The notes beneath the pieces are model-generated. The model worked only from the letters and a program-made list of their open reading frames with translations. It made no database searches and was not told the origin of the DNA. DNA of 64,000 bases from SZUA-430 sp964483585 (lineage in GTDB: Bacteria > Pseudomonadota > Alphaproteobacteria > Micropepsales > Micropepsaceae), in NCBI GenBank assembly GCA_964483585.1, contig CAZABH010000003.1, positions 65,277 through 129,276 of the forward strand, given 5' to 3'. A program made the position numbers and the translations under genes. Below are positions 23,800 through 32,111 of this stretch, one piece after another (position 1 is the first letter of the stretch; each line of letters begins with the position of its first letter).

Positions 23800-24774
23800 A
23801 TGCGCCTCATCGAAGCCGCAAATCTCGACAGCATTGCGTCCTATTCAATCGTGGAACGCGACAAGCCGGTGCCCGGCAAGGGCCAGGCACTCTTGCGCGT
23901 CCATGCCTGCGGCGTCGGCTATGTTGATGCGCTGGTCGCGCTGGGCAAGTACCAGGTCAAGCCAGCGCTGCCGCATACGCCGGGCATGGAGGTCGCAGGA
24001 ACGATCGAGGCGCTGGGTCCCGGAACCGAGGGGCTGGCAATAGGCCAGCGCGTCCTCGCTCAGGCCGTCGGCGGTTTCGCCGAGTACATCCTCGTGGCCC
24101 CGGCGCTCATCACGCCGATACCCGACACGATGACGTTCCCGCAGGCCGCAGCGTTCCGCATCAACTACCTCACGGCCCTGCACGGATTGCAGGACCGCGC
24201 CCGCCTCGCCGCCGGAGAGACCCTTCTGGTCACCGGCGCGGCCGGTGGCGTCGGGCTCGCGGCGGTACAGGTCGGCAAGCATCTGGGAGCCCGGATCATC
24301 GCCTGCGCCAGCACCGAGGAAAAACGAGCCTTCGCCCTCGCCCACGGCGCCGACGCAGCCATCGATACCCAAGCCGACAAGTGGCGCGACCGCCTGAAGC
24401 CGCTCGCCGGCGGCAAGGGACCGGACGTCATCTTCGATCCGGTCTGCGGTCCTCTGTTCGAACCGGCATTCCGCTCGCTAGCTTGGGGCGGTCGTCACAT
24501 GGTCGTGGGCTTTGCCGGGGGGCCGATCCCCGCCCTGCCCGCCAACCTGCCCCTGATGAAAGGCGCAGGCCTGCTGGGCGTCGACGTGCGCCAGTTCATG
24601 ATGTTCGAGTGGGAGCGCGCGAGCGCGCATCTCGCAACGCTCCTGTCATGGGTCGAACAGGGACACCTCGCGCCTGCGATCGGCAAGGTCTTTGCCTTCG
24701 AGGAATTCCGCGAGGCCCTCACCTATGCACTCAGCGGCAAGGGCCTCGGCAAGACAATACTGTCAGTCACCTGA
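23800..24774 (+). CDS. NADPH:quinone oxidoreductase-family MDR protein
   Basis: A 324-aa zinc-free medium-chain reductase. Landmarks are VHACGVGYVDALVALGKYQ, PHTPGMEVAGTIEALG, and the coenzyme motif VTGAAGGVGLAAVQVGKHLGARII with GADAAID. The family reduces quinones or activated double bonds; the substrate is not predictable. It follows the KAS III gene closely on the same strand, so they may share a lipid-related role, but that is only inferred from position. Confidence 0.85.
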   Translation: MRLIEAANLDSIASYSIVERDKPVPGKGQALLRVHACGVGYVDALVALGKYQVKPALPHTPGMEVAGTIEALGPGTEGLAIGQRVLAQAVGGFAEYILVAPALITPIPDTMTFPQAAAFRINYLTALHGLQDRARLAAGETLLVTGAAGGVGLAAVQVGKHLGARIIACASTEEKRAFALAHGADAAIDTQADKWRDRLKPLAGGKGPDVIFDPVCGPLFEPAFRSLAWGGRHMVVGFAGGPIPALPANLPLMKGAGLLGVDVRQFMMFEWERASAHLATLLSWVEQGHLAPAIGKVFAFEEFREALTYALSGKGLGKTILSVT

Positions 24775-24784
24775 GCGTCCGGCC

Positions 24785-25150
24785 TCACACCGGCGCAACG
24801 CTCGCAACCTTGAACGTGCGCAGCACGCCATCATGCTCCGTAACGGAGACATACTCGCCCGCTTTCAGCAGGTGGCGATCAAGCTTGTACAAGGCCTCAT
24901 CGTCCTCGCGCGAGCCCTTTTCGTAGTCGAAGTGCCATCCCTGGCCGACATGAACCAGCTGACCGCGCTCCTGCACATTGTGGTGCAGGATACGCTCGAC
25001 CGTGCAGCGCGTGCGCTGCGCCTTCCACGTGGCTGCATCCAGATGACCGGACGCGTCGAGTGGCGCGACAAACACATAGCCATGCGACGGATCGCCATTA
25101 GGCGCCTCCTTGGACCGCGCCAGTTCCAGCTTCACACGATAAAGGTTCAT
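24785..25150 (-). CDS. Conserved hypothetical protein
   Basis: A 121-aa soluble protein that I know only as a conserved alphaproteobacterial protein of unknown function. It starts MNLYRVKLELARSKEAPNGDPSHGY and contains APLDASGHLDAATWK and the aromatic HVGQGWHFDYEKGSREDDE. There is no signal peptide, membrane segment or catalytic motif that I recognise. It lies 17 bp downstream of the universal stress protein gene on the same strand, so it probably belongs to that unit and may share its low-oxygen control. Confidence 0.75.
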   Translation of the reverse strand: MNLYRVKLELARSKEAPNGDPSHGYVFVAPLDASGHLDAATWKAQRTRCTVERILHHNVQERGQLVHVGQGWHFDYEKGSREDDEALYKLDRHLLKAGEYVSVTEHDGVLRTFKVASVAPV

Positions 25151-25167
25151 CGGTCTCTCCCTTGGGT

Positions 25168-26022
25168 TCAGTGTGCCATGAAAACAGGAATGGTGGCCTC
25201 CGACAGCACGTGGCGCGTCACGCCACCAAGCACCAGTTCGCGCCAGCGGCTATGACCATAGCCGCCCAGCACGACAACGCCCGCACCGGCCCTGCGAGCA
25301 ACATCCATCAGCACCGCTCCGGTGGGCTGGCCGCCAGGATTGACACCATGCTCGGTCGCTGAAAGGCCATGCAGGCGCAAATAATCACGCACCCGGTCCA
25401 TCTCTGCCGTCTCGATACCCCCGCTGGTAATGCTGACGATCTCGATCGCGGAAGCAGACTTCAGGAGCGGGATTGCAGCCGCAACGGCTCGCGCCGCCGT
25501 GGCACTTCCGTCCCAGGCTACGACGGCCTTCGAACCATGAACCTTATTGGGACCCTGCGGCACGAGAAGTACAGGGCTGCGGCCATGCATGAGCGTCGTC
25601 TCGATCGCCTGGCGAAGAGCTGCATGCCCGGATGACCCAGGCAGGGGAAAGACCACGAGATCGGACAGCCGCGCTTCCTCCGAAATCATGACATCCAGTG
25701 GACCATCTCTCAGCAGGAAGGATGCCGACAAACCGGTCGTCCCTACGCTCGCCGCATTGTTCTTCTTGGCAAACTGGTCCAGCGCCCCGCGTGCAGACGC
25801 AGCCGACCGCGCCGCAGCCGCCCGCGCAGAGTCGATGATCTCCTGCAACACCCCCGCAGAGATACCCTCACCCAGATAAGGCAGAACTTCCGCTGCATCC
25901 GGACGTACATAGATGCCCGTCACGTGCGCCTGGGTAGGCACAGCGATCTCAAACGCCGCCGTTAGAACCAGATTGTCGCGCTCTGTGCCATTCAGTGGCA
26001 CCAGTATCTTGCGGTAAGACAT
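25168..26022 (-). CDS. Universal stress protein, tandem UspA domains
   Basis: A 284-aa protein of two UspA domains. Domain 1 begins YRKILVPLNGTERDNLVLTAAFEIA, and domain 2 begins KAVVAWDGSATAARAVAAAIPLL with VVLGGYGHSRWRELVLGGVTRHVL, the ATP-binding-type G-X2-G-X9-G-(S/T)-like loop near its end. ATG 26022 fits the fold; the frame to 26106 has no support. An FNR/FixK-type box placed at -41.5 of a candidate promoter suggests oxygen-responsive expression, as seen for other alphaproteobacterial Usp genes. Confidence 0.9.
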   Translation of the reverse strand: MSYRKILVPLNGTERDNLVLTAAFEIAVPTQAHVTGIYVRPDAAEVLPYLGEGISAGVLQEIIDSARAAAARSAASARGALDQFAKKNNAASVGTTGLSASFLLRDGPLDVMISEEARLSDLVVFPLPGSSGHAALRQAIETTLMHGRSPVLLVPQGPNKVHGSKAVVAWDGSATAARAVAAAIPLLKSASAIEIVSITSGGIETAEMDRVRDYLRLHGLSATEHGVNPGGQPTGAVLMDVARRAGAGVVVLGGYGHSRWRELVLGGVTRHVLSEATIPVFMAH

Positions 26023-26054
26023 GTTCGTCAGCCCTTTCGCTGCCTCGTGAGGGA

Positions 26055-26097
26055 CTTGTAGGACCAGACCGTCCGCAGCGCCTTGACTTGGATCAAG
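26055..26097 (-). promoter_or_regulatory. FNR/FixK-type box and promoter of the universal stress gene
   Basis: TTGACTTGGATCAA (26083-26096), extended by C/G to a CTTGA-N6-TCAAG repeat, matches the FNR/FixK consensus TTGAT-N4-ATCAA at 9 of 10 positions. On the minus strand a -10-like TACAAG spans 26060-26055. If that is the -10, the box centre falls at -41.5, the classical class II activator position. Confidence 0.7.
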
Positions 26098-26137
26098 CCG
26101 TTGCATTCAACACCGCCCAACCGCTACAGGACTGTCC

Positions 26138-26752
26138 ATGACCAAGACGCTCAAAACACCCCAGACCCGGGCTTGGCAACGCATGCTCTCGGGCCGCCGC
26201 CTCGACTTGCTGGACCCCTCCCCATTCGACATCGAGATCGAGGACATCGCACACGGCCTGGCGCGCGTCGCGCGCTGGAACGGGCAAACCAACGGCGATC
26301 ACGCGTTCTCGGTGGCCGAACACTGCGTTCTTGTCGAGGACTGTCTGGCACAGTTGAAGCCCGGCGCACCTGACCGCTGGCGGCTCGCAGCCCTTCTCCA
26401 CGACGCACCGGAGTACGTGATCGGCGATCTGATCAGCCCCTTCAAGGCAGCCGTTGGCATCGACTACAAGGCTCTTGAGAACAGGCTGCAGACCGCCATT
26501 CATCTGCGCTTTGGACTGCCAGCACAACTGCCAGACGAACTTGGCGTACTGATCAAGCGCGCCGACAGGGCTTCCGCATTTTTCGAGGCAACACAATTGG
26601 CAGGTTTTACCACATCAGAAGCTACCGAATTCTTCGGCGCGCCGCGCGGACTGCGCCCGGTTAAGCTGGTGCCGCTGTCCGCACGCGACGCGCAGGCAGC
26701 GTTTCTGGATCGATTCAGGGACCTGCTGTCTTCGAGCGACGACAAGCTGTAG
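26138..26752 (+). CDS. HD-domain phosphohydrolase, YfbR-like
   Basis: A 204-aa HD-superfamily hydrolase similar to 5'-deoxynucleotidase YfbR. Metal ligands are seen in DIAHGLARVARWNGQT (H39), GDHAFSVAEH, the HD pair H88-D89 in ALLHDAPEYVIGDL, and a later Asp in LIKRADRASAFFEA. YfbR removes phosphate from dNMPs; here only nucleotide hydrolysis in general can be claimed. It is the first of three genes with a PTP-like protein and NadQ, about 115 bp from the divergent Usp gene. Confidence 0.85.
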   Translation: MTKTLKTPQTRAWQRMLSGRRLDLLDPSPFDIEIEDIAHGLARVARWNGQTNGDHAFSVAEHCVLVEDCLAQLKPGAPDRWRLAALLHDAPEYVIGDLISPFKAAVGIDYKALENRLQTAIHLRFGLPAQLPDELGVLIKRADRASAFFEATQLAGFTTSEATEFFGAPRGLRPVKLVPLSARDAQAAFLDRFRDLLSSSDDKL

Positions 26753-26761
26753 GAGCCCACT

Positions 26762-27277
26762 GTGCCCGAGATACACGTGTGCCCGAAAAGCCAGGTTACC
26801 GCGCTCAGCGAACGCATCCGGCCATCCCACCTGATCACGCTTCTCGATCCCGCTGACGAGATGCCGACACCGGGTGGGATTTCGGGGCACAGACACCTGA
26901 AGCTGGGTATGCACGACACCGTACATGCGGCACCAGGCAAGACGCCACCCGATGAGATTCATGTGAAGGAACTTCTGCTGTTTGCGAGGGACTGGCACCG
27001 CAAGCAACCTCTGCTGGTGCACTGCTGGGCAGGCATAAGTCGTTCGACAGCCTCCGCCTTCTCCATCGCCTGCATGCTCAGCCCGCCCGGACAGGAAGGT
27101 GTCATCGCAGATCGGTTGCGCGCACAGGCGCCCCATGCCCAGCCCAACCCGCGCATTGTTGCCTTCGCCGACGCCCTGCTCGGACGCGATGGACGCATGG
27201 TCGATGCCATAGACGCGATCGGTCCCGGGAAGATCGTCTTCGAAGGCGTTCCCTTCGCGCTGCAGCTTCAGGTATGA
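26762..27277 (+). CDS. Protein tyrosine/dual-specificity phosphatase-like protein
   Basis: A 171-aa Cys-based phosphatase fold. The P-loop HCWAGISRS gives the C-X5-R signature with C88 and R94. The general-acid Asp may lie in the LGMHDTVH loop near residue 51. The substrate could be a phosphoprotein or a small phosphorylated molecule. It starts at GTG 26762 with GGAG 7 nt upstream, 9 bp after the HD gene, and overlaps nadQ by 4 bp (ATGA), so all three are cotranscribed. Confidence 0.85.
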   Translation: MPEIHVCPKSQVTALSERIRPSHLITLLDPADEMPTPGGISGHRHLKLGMHDTVHAAPGKTPPDEIHVKELLLFARDWHRKQPLLVHCWAGISRSTASAFSIACMLSPPGQEGVIADRLRAQAPHAQPNPRIVAFADALLGRDGRMVDAIDAIGPGKIVFEGVPFALQLQV

Positions 27278-28281
27278 CCTCGAGCATGGCCACATCACGA
27301 TCCAGCGAGGCCGGCAATGTCGTTGTCATCGGCCTGAACGCCTGCGTCATCACGATGCTGAATGACACGCCATGCGTGCTGGTCGTTCCCCAGCAGCCGT
27401 CGCAGAAGGCAGAACTGGTCGAAGGACTGCCCTTCGGTCCATTCGATCCGCAGCACCACCGAACGCTGGAAATCGGCCTGCGCAGCCTTGTCGAAGAGCA
27501 GACGCACATTTCGTTGGGGTATGTGGAACAGCTTTACACCTTCGGAGACCGCGGCCGGCACGAACTGCTGCGCGGCGAGAAGGCGCGCGTCGTATCCGTG
27601 GGCTATCTGGCGCTCACGCGACTGGGCGAAGAAACGCAGCGTTCGGGACGCTGGCACGGCATCTACGATTTTTTCCCCTGGGAAGACTGGCGTCGCGAGA
27701 AGCCTGCACTGATTGACACCATGATCCGGCCCTATCTCGAAGCCTGGAGCAGCTTGTCTCATCCCGACCAGAGATGGGAACGCGCCCAAAGATGCTTCGG
27801 GCTGGATGGCGGTCACTGGGACGAGGAGAAGGTACTTGAGCGCTATGAACTGATGTACGAGGCAGGCCTTGTGCTCGAAGCGCGTCGCGACGGTCGTACC
27901 CTGCCCGCCTCAGCACCCACGGCATCGATCCAGTCACGGTTCGGCAAGTCCATGCAGTTGGACCATCGCCGGATCCTGGCAACCGGCCTTGGCCGCATGC
28001 GCGGTAAGCTGAAATACCGTCCCATCGTGTTCGAGTTGATGGACGCAACCTTTACGCTGCTCGACCTGCAACGCACCGTCGAGGCAATGTCTGGCATCAG
28101 GCTGCACAAGCAGAACTTCAGGCGCCTCATCGAAACAGGAGGCTTCGTGGAGCGCACCGGCAAACGCACCGCCAAGGCGGGCGGCCGCCCAGCCGAAGAG
28201 TTCCGCTTTCGCCGCGAGGTTCTGCGCGAGCGCCCGACACCCGGCGTTCGCGTGCCAATGCTGCGCACCGCACGCCCCTGA
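27274..28281 (+). CDS. nadQ: NAD biosynthesis transcriptional regulator NadQ (NrtR-like)
   Basis: A 335-aa protein with an N-terminal Nudix-like domain (about 15-160) whose Nudix box is degenerate: the REXXEE core reads LRSLVEEQ, followed by VEQLYTFGDRGRH, a motif also typical of NrtR. The C-terminal winged helix (about 245-315) has LLDLQRTVEAMSGIRLHKQNFRRLIETGGFVERTG...GGRPAEEFRF. NadQ (COG4111) is the predicted repressor of nadABC in alphaproteobacteria, and nadABC lies 1.2 kb away with matching operators. It should bind an NAD-related metabolite without hydrolysing it; that is inference. Confidence 0.85.
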   Translation: MTSSMATSRSSEAGNVVVIGLNACVITMLNDTPCVLVVPQQPSQKAELVEGLPFGPFDPQHHRTLEIGLRSLVEEQTHISLGYVEQLYTFGDRGRHELLRGEKARVVSVGYLALTRLGEETQRSGRWHGIYDFFPWEDWRREKPALIDTMIRPYLEAWSSLSHPDQRWERAQRCFGLDGGHWDEEKVLERYELMYEAGLVLEARRDGRTLPASAPTASIQSRFGKSMQLDHRRILATGLGRMRGKLKYRPIVFELMDATFTLLDLQRTVEAMSGIRLHKQNFRRLIETGGFVERTGKRTAKAGGRPAEEFRFRREVLRERPTPGVRVPMLRTARP

Positions 28282-28296
28282 CCGGGATACAACGCC

Positions 28297-29262
28297 TCAC
28301 GCCGCCGGGCAGGTCACAGTCCGCGAAACACCCACCGTTGCCAACACTGGTGCGTGATCGGACCCCGCCGCAGGCAGAACCTCGCGCTTGAGAAATCGAA
28401 GGCCAGGGCCAGCAGCGAAATGATCAATCGGGATGCGCATCTGCCGCGGAAGCGAGGCCGGCCAAGTGCCACCCGCTCCAGAAAGCAGGGATAGCTTGCC
28501 CGGCGCGACAACCGCCCGCATGGCCTCGCTCCACGGAGCGGAATTGAAGTCGCCGAGGACCAGTTGCGACGCCTTGCCGCCAGCAAAAAGGGCCGAGACG
28601 TCCTGCGCTTGCCTCAGCTGCGACATCGGCTCGGTGAATGGAAATGGCCGCACCAGATGAACCGCGTGCAGGCTCAAGGGGCAAGGCGCAAGCTGCGCAC
28701 GAAACGACAGCACCGGCGACCGGAACCTGTCATCCGTCCGCCTGACACCATCGCCCTCGAGTGCAACGCGCGACAGCACGAGGATATCGCAGGGATCAGT
28801 ATCCGGACATGCAAGGCGATGCGGATAGATGTCACCAAGAACCGAGAGCTTGCGCCTTAAATCGGGCACAGCCTCAAGCAGAACGATGATGTCGGCATCG
28901 GAACGTCGCACGGTATCGACCAGGCGCGCGGCATCTGCATTGCGATACCAGACATTGAACAAGAGCACCTTGAACGTCTGCTGCACGTCTTCGGATGGCC
29001 GGGGCGGTGTCGTAAAGCCCGATACACTCAGCGACGCGGTAATCGCAATGGCCAACGCCCCTGCCCCCGTCCATGTTCGACCAAGCAGGCCCGCTACGAT
29101 GGAAAGGCCGCATGCAGCAATGATCGAGGGCAACACGAAGTGGGATACGAGGTCCAGGGCCCAATGCACAGACCTCCCCCAGAACGCCAACATTGGCATC
29201 GCGCAAAGCGCCAGAGCGCAAATCAACGTCAAACTGAGCAGTGAATTCAGGAATTTGAGCAT
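28297..29262 (-). CDS. Membrane-anchored endonuclease/exonuclease/phosphatase-family protein
   Basis: A 321-aa protein with three N-terminal hydrophobic helices (about 5-30, 38-60 and 65-85) and a C-terminal EEP domain. The domain shows the metal Glu in IIVLLEAVPDLR, the DN pair in LVLGDFNSAPWSEAM and the terminal SDHAPVLA. EEP proteins hydrolyse phosphodiesters of nucleic acids or lipids; a periplasmic or membrane-facing substrate is likely here. I use ATG 29262. Longer frames run into the nadA promoter. It is divergent from nadA. Confidence 0.82.
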   Translation of the reverse strand: MLKFLNSLLSLTLICALALCAMPMLAFWGRSVHWALDLVSHFVLPSIIAACGLSIVAGLLGRTWTGAGALAIAITASLSVSGFTTPPRPSEDVQQTFKVLLFNVWYRNADAARLVDTVRRSDADIIVLLEAVPDLRRKLSVLGDIYPHRLACPDTDPCDILVLSRVALEGDGVRRTDDRFRSPVLSFRAQLAPCPLSLHAVHLVRPFPFTEPMSQLRQAQDVSALFAGGKASQLVLGDFNSAPWSEAMRAVVAPGKLSLLSGAGGTWPASLPRQMRIPIDHFAAGPGLRFLKREVLPAAGSDHAPVLATVGVSRTVTCPAA

Positions 29263-29350
29263 GACAGGACCCGCATCACGCCGGGATGGAAGCACGTCCG
29301 CCCACCACTGCAAAGGGCGCGACGACAGGAGCGCTGGATATTCAAGCTGC

Positions 29351-29379
29351 TTGACAGCTCTTATGCTCAGCCTTAGCAT
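29351..29379 (+). promoter_or_regulatory. nadABC promoter with overlapping NadQ-type operator 1
   Basis: TTGACA (29351-29356, perfect -35) and TAGCAT (29374-29379) are separated by 17 bp. The imperfect repeat ATGCTCA-GCC-TTAGCAT (29363-29379) fills the spacer and -10, so a bound regulator would block polymerase. It is the same motif as the perfect repeat found at 29425. Confidence 0.72.
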
Positions 29380-29424
29380 TATCTCGTCGGCGTTATTGCA
29401 ACGCCATTTTTTGATACCATATAT

Positions 29425-29441
29425 ATGCTCACAATGAGCAT
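29425..29441. promoter_or_regulatory. NadQ-type operator 2, perfect inverted repeat
   Basis: ATGCTCA-CAA-TGAGCAT is a perfect 7-bp inverted repeat with 3-bp spacer, 13 bp upstream of the nadA start and downstream of the promoter. Its centre is 62 bp from operator 1, close to six helical turns, which would permit cooperative looping. Confidence 0.75.
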
Positions 29442-29454
29442 TAAAGAGGCGGCG

Positions 29455-30498
29455 ATGGCTGAAACAACCACCCCAGACCTGACCTACACTCCGGAAGTCG
29501 CCGAGGCGACCCGCCACCTCTTCGCCAAGGTCGCCAACGTCATCCCGGAAATCGAGTGGCCCCATTTTGCCCCCGTGATCGCCGAAATTAACCGGCTGAA
29601 GAGGGAGCGCGGCGCTGTCATCCTCGCCCACAACTATCAGACACCAGAGATCTTCCACTGCGTCGCTGACTTTGTCGGCGACTCCCTTCAGCTCGCCCGT
29701 GAAGCCGCGAGGACTGACGCACGCATCATCATCCAGGCCGGCGTGCACTTCATGGCCGAGACCTCCAAGATCCTCTCGCCCGAAAAGATGGTGCTCATGC
29801 CGGACATGCAGGCGGGATGTTCGCTTGCAGCCTCGATCACTGGCGCTGATGTTCGACTGCTGCGCCAGAAATATCCGGGCCTGCCAGTTGTGACCTATGT
29901 CAACACCTCAGCCGAAGTGAAGGCCGAGAGTGACATCTGCTGCACGTCGTCCAACGCCGTCGCGGTTGTCGAAGCCATCGCTGCCGAAAAGGGTGTCGAC
30001 ACGGTCATAATGATCCCGGACCAATACCTCGCCCAGAATGTCGCCAACCAGACAACCATCAAGGTGATCTCATGGGCAGGACAATGCGAAGTCCATGAAC
30101 GTTTTACAGCCGAGGACATCCGAAGGTTCCGGGCTGACAACCCCGGCGCCATCATTTTGGCCCATCCGGAATGCCCGGCAGACGTGGTCGCCGAATGTGA
30201 CTTCGCTGGCTCGACTTCCGCCATGATTGACTACGTGGTGACGAAGCGACCGCCAAAAGTGGTCCTTCTGACCGAATGCTCGATGGCCGACAACATTGCT
30301 GCCGAGAACAGGGACATCGAGTTCCTGCGCCCCTGCAATCTCTGCCCGCATATGAAGCGCATCACGCTGGGCAAAATCCTGCATTCCTTGCAGACCTTGA
30401 CCACGGAAGTGAAGCTTGACACCGACACTGCCGCGCGCGCCCGCAATGCCGTAGAGCGGATGCTTGCAGTTGGCAAGCCCGCCAAGGCTGTACACTGA
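29455..30498 (+). CDS. nadA: Quinolinate synthase
   Basis: [4Fe-4S] enzyme condensing iminoaspartate with dihydroxyacetone phosphate to quinolinate. The 347-aa product has LAHNYQTPEIFHCVADFVGDS, a cluster Cys in MQAGCSLA, one in HPECPADV and one in RPCNLCPHM. ATG 29455 has GAGG 5 nt upstream; the ORF extension to 29425 falls within operator 2. First gene of nadABC, under likely NadQ repression. Confidence 0.97.
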   Translation: MAETTTPDLTYTPEVAEATRHLFAKVANVIPEIEWPHFAPVIAEINRLKRERGAVILAHNYQTPEIFHCVADFVGDSLQLAREAARTDARIIIQAGVHFMAETSKILSPEKMVLMPDMQAGCSLAASITGADVRLLRQKYPGLPVVTYVNTSAEVKAESDICCTSSNAVAVVEAIAAEKGVDTVIMIPDQYLAQNVANQTTIKVISWAGQCEVHERFTAEDIRRFRADNPGAIILAHPECPADVVAECDFAGSTSAMIDYVVTKRPPKVVLLTECSMADNIAAENRDIEFLRPCNLCPHMKRITLGKILHSLQTLTTEVKLDTDTAARARNAVERMLAVGKPAKAVH

Positions 30499-32111
30499 TG
30501 GTGAAGCGACCCATGGGCAGTGACAACGTGATCCACGCAGGTGACGTCCTGATTGTGGGGGCCGGCCTCGCAGGACTGTTCGCTGCCCTGCAGTGCAAGG
30601 GGGCTGTCACTGTCCTGTCCCCCGTTCCAATGGGATCCGGCGCGTCAAGCACCTGGGCGCAGGGTGGCATCGCCGCAGCCCTCGGCCCTGACGACACACC
30701 AGACCTTCATGCCAGAGACACCGAGGCGGCGGGAGCGGGCATTGTCGATCCGACCACAGCACGCCTGCTTGCTGTCGAAGCACGCCAGCGCATCGCTGAC
30801 CTCGCAGATCTCGGCGTCCCCTTCGACCATGACGCGAGCGGTCACCTGATCCTTGGCCGTGAGGCTGCACATTCTCGCAACCGCATTGTGCGCGTGAAGG
30901 GGGACCGGGCGGGCGCGGCAATCATGGCCAGCCTCGTCGCGAAAGTCAGACAAACACCGCGCATCCGTGTGATCGAGGGCCTTTTGGCCTACGAGCTCGC
31001 CATGGAAGGTGGACGCGTCGCCGGCGTCTACGCCCACCCCGTCGGCGACAAGGCCTCGACCCTTCTGATCCGCTCTCAATCAACGATCCTCGCCATGGGC
31101 GGCGTCGGTGGACTTTATGAGGTCACGACCAACCCGGCCCAAGCCCGCGGTCAAGGCGTCGGTATGGCCGCGCGCAAGGGTGCCGTGATCGCCGATCCGG
31201 AATTCGTCCAGTTTCATCCCACCGCCATCGCCATCGGCCGCGACCCATCACCGCTTGCCACAGAAGCCCTTCGCGGCGAAGGCGCGATCCTCGTCAACGA
31301 TCGCGGCGAACGCTTCATGCTGCAGACGCATCAAGACGCGGAACTCGCACCCCGTGATGTCGTCGCCCGCGCGATCTTCCGCCAGATCAGAAGCGGACGG
31401 CGCGTATTCCTCGATGCAAGAAAAGCCTTGGGCACCCGCTTTCAAGATGCATTTCCGACCGTGTTCTCCCACTGCATTGAGGCGGGCATCGATCCAGGGC
31501 AAGCCCCGATCCCAGTCGCACCGGCAGCACACTATCACATGGGTGGCATCAGCGTTGACCAGAACGCACGCAGCACCCTTCCTGGCCTCTGGGCAATCGG
31601 CGAATGCGCATCGACCGGCGCCCACGGAGCGAACAGGCTGGCCTCCAACTCATTGCTGGAAGCGATTGTTTTTGGAGCACGTGCAGCATTAGACATCAAT
31701 GCAACACTACGACCGACCAGTTCACCGCTCACTGCGATCATGCAGCCAGAACCAATCATGCCGTCCCCCCCGCCAGCATTGTCGAACCTGCGGCGGATGA
31801 TGACCGCGAATGTCGGCCTGGAACGCAACGCACAAGATCTTCGCGACGCCATCGACTTGATCCTCAAACTGGAGAAAGCCGCGGGCCAGGACCCCGATCT
31901 CCGAAACATGACAGCTACCTGCCTTCTCATTGCCGGTGCAGCGCTGATGCGGACAGAAAGCCGTGGCGGCCATTTCCGCAATGATTTCCCGTCAACACAG
32001 GCAAACTGGGCTCACAGAACGTTCGTAACGCTCGACCAAATCCGGGACTATGTAGCGAGCGACGCGACCAGGCTGCAAACGCAACCGATCATCCGCGCAG
32101 GCAAGGCATGA
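30498..32111 (+). CDS. nadB: L-aspartate oxidase
   Basis: FAD enzyme that oxidises aspartate to iminoaspartate for NadA. The 537-aa product has the FAD motif DVLIVGAGLAGLFAALQC, the flavoprotein segment ASSTWAQGGIAAALGPDD, the catalytic-domain HPTAIAI, and GLWAIGECASTGAHGANRLASNSLLEA. The start overlaps the nadA stop (TGATG), and the 3' end overlaps nadC by 4 bp. Confidence 0.97.
   Translation: MVKRPMGSDNVIHAGDVLIVGAGLAGLFAALQCKGAVTVLSPVPMGSGASSTWAQGGIAAALGPDDTPDLHARDTEAAGAGIVDPTTARLLAVEARQRIADLADLGVPFDHDASGHLILGREAAHSRNRIVRVKGDRAGAAIMASLVAKVRQTPRIRVIEGLLAYELAMEGGRVAGVYAHPVGDKASTLLIRSQSTILAMGGVGGLYEVTTNPAQARGQGVGMAARKGAVIADPEFVQFHPTAIAIGRDPSPLATEALRGEGAILVNDRGERFMLQTHQDAELAPRDVVARAIFRQIRSGRRVFLDARKALGTRFQDAFPTVFSHCIEAGIDPGQAPIPVAPAAHYHMGGISVDQNARSTLPGLWAIGECASTGAHGANRLASNSLLEAIVFGARAALDINATLRPTSSPLTAIMQPEPIMPSPPPALSNLRRMMTANVGLERNAQDLRDAIDLILKLEKAAGQDPDLRNMTATCLLIAGAALMRTESRGGHFRNDFPSTQANWAHRTFVTLDQIRDYVASDATRLQTQPIIRAGKA

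Noticed and set aside
29262..29748. Longer N-terminus of the EEP protein, up to 29748
   Set aside because: It would run across the nadA promoter, both operators and the nadA coding start; the three-helix start at 29262 is natural.
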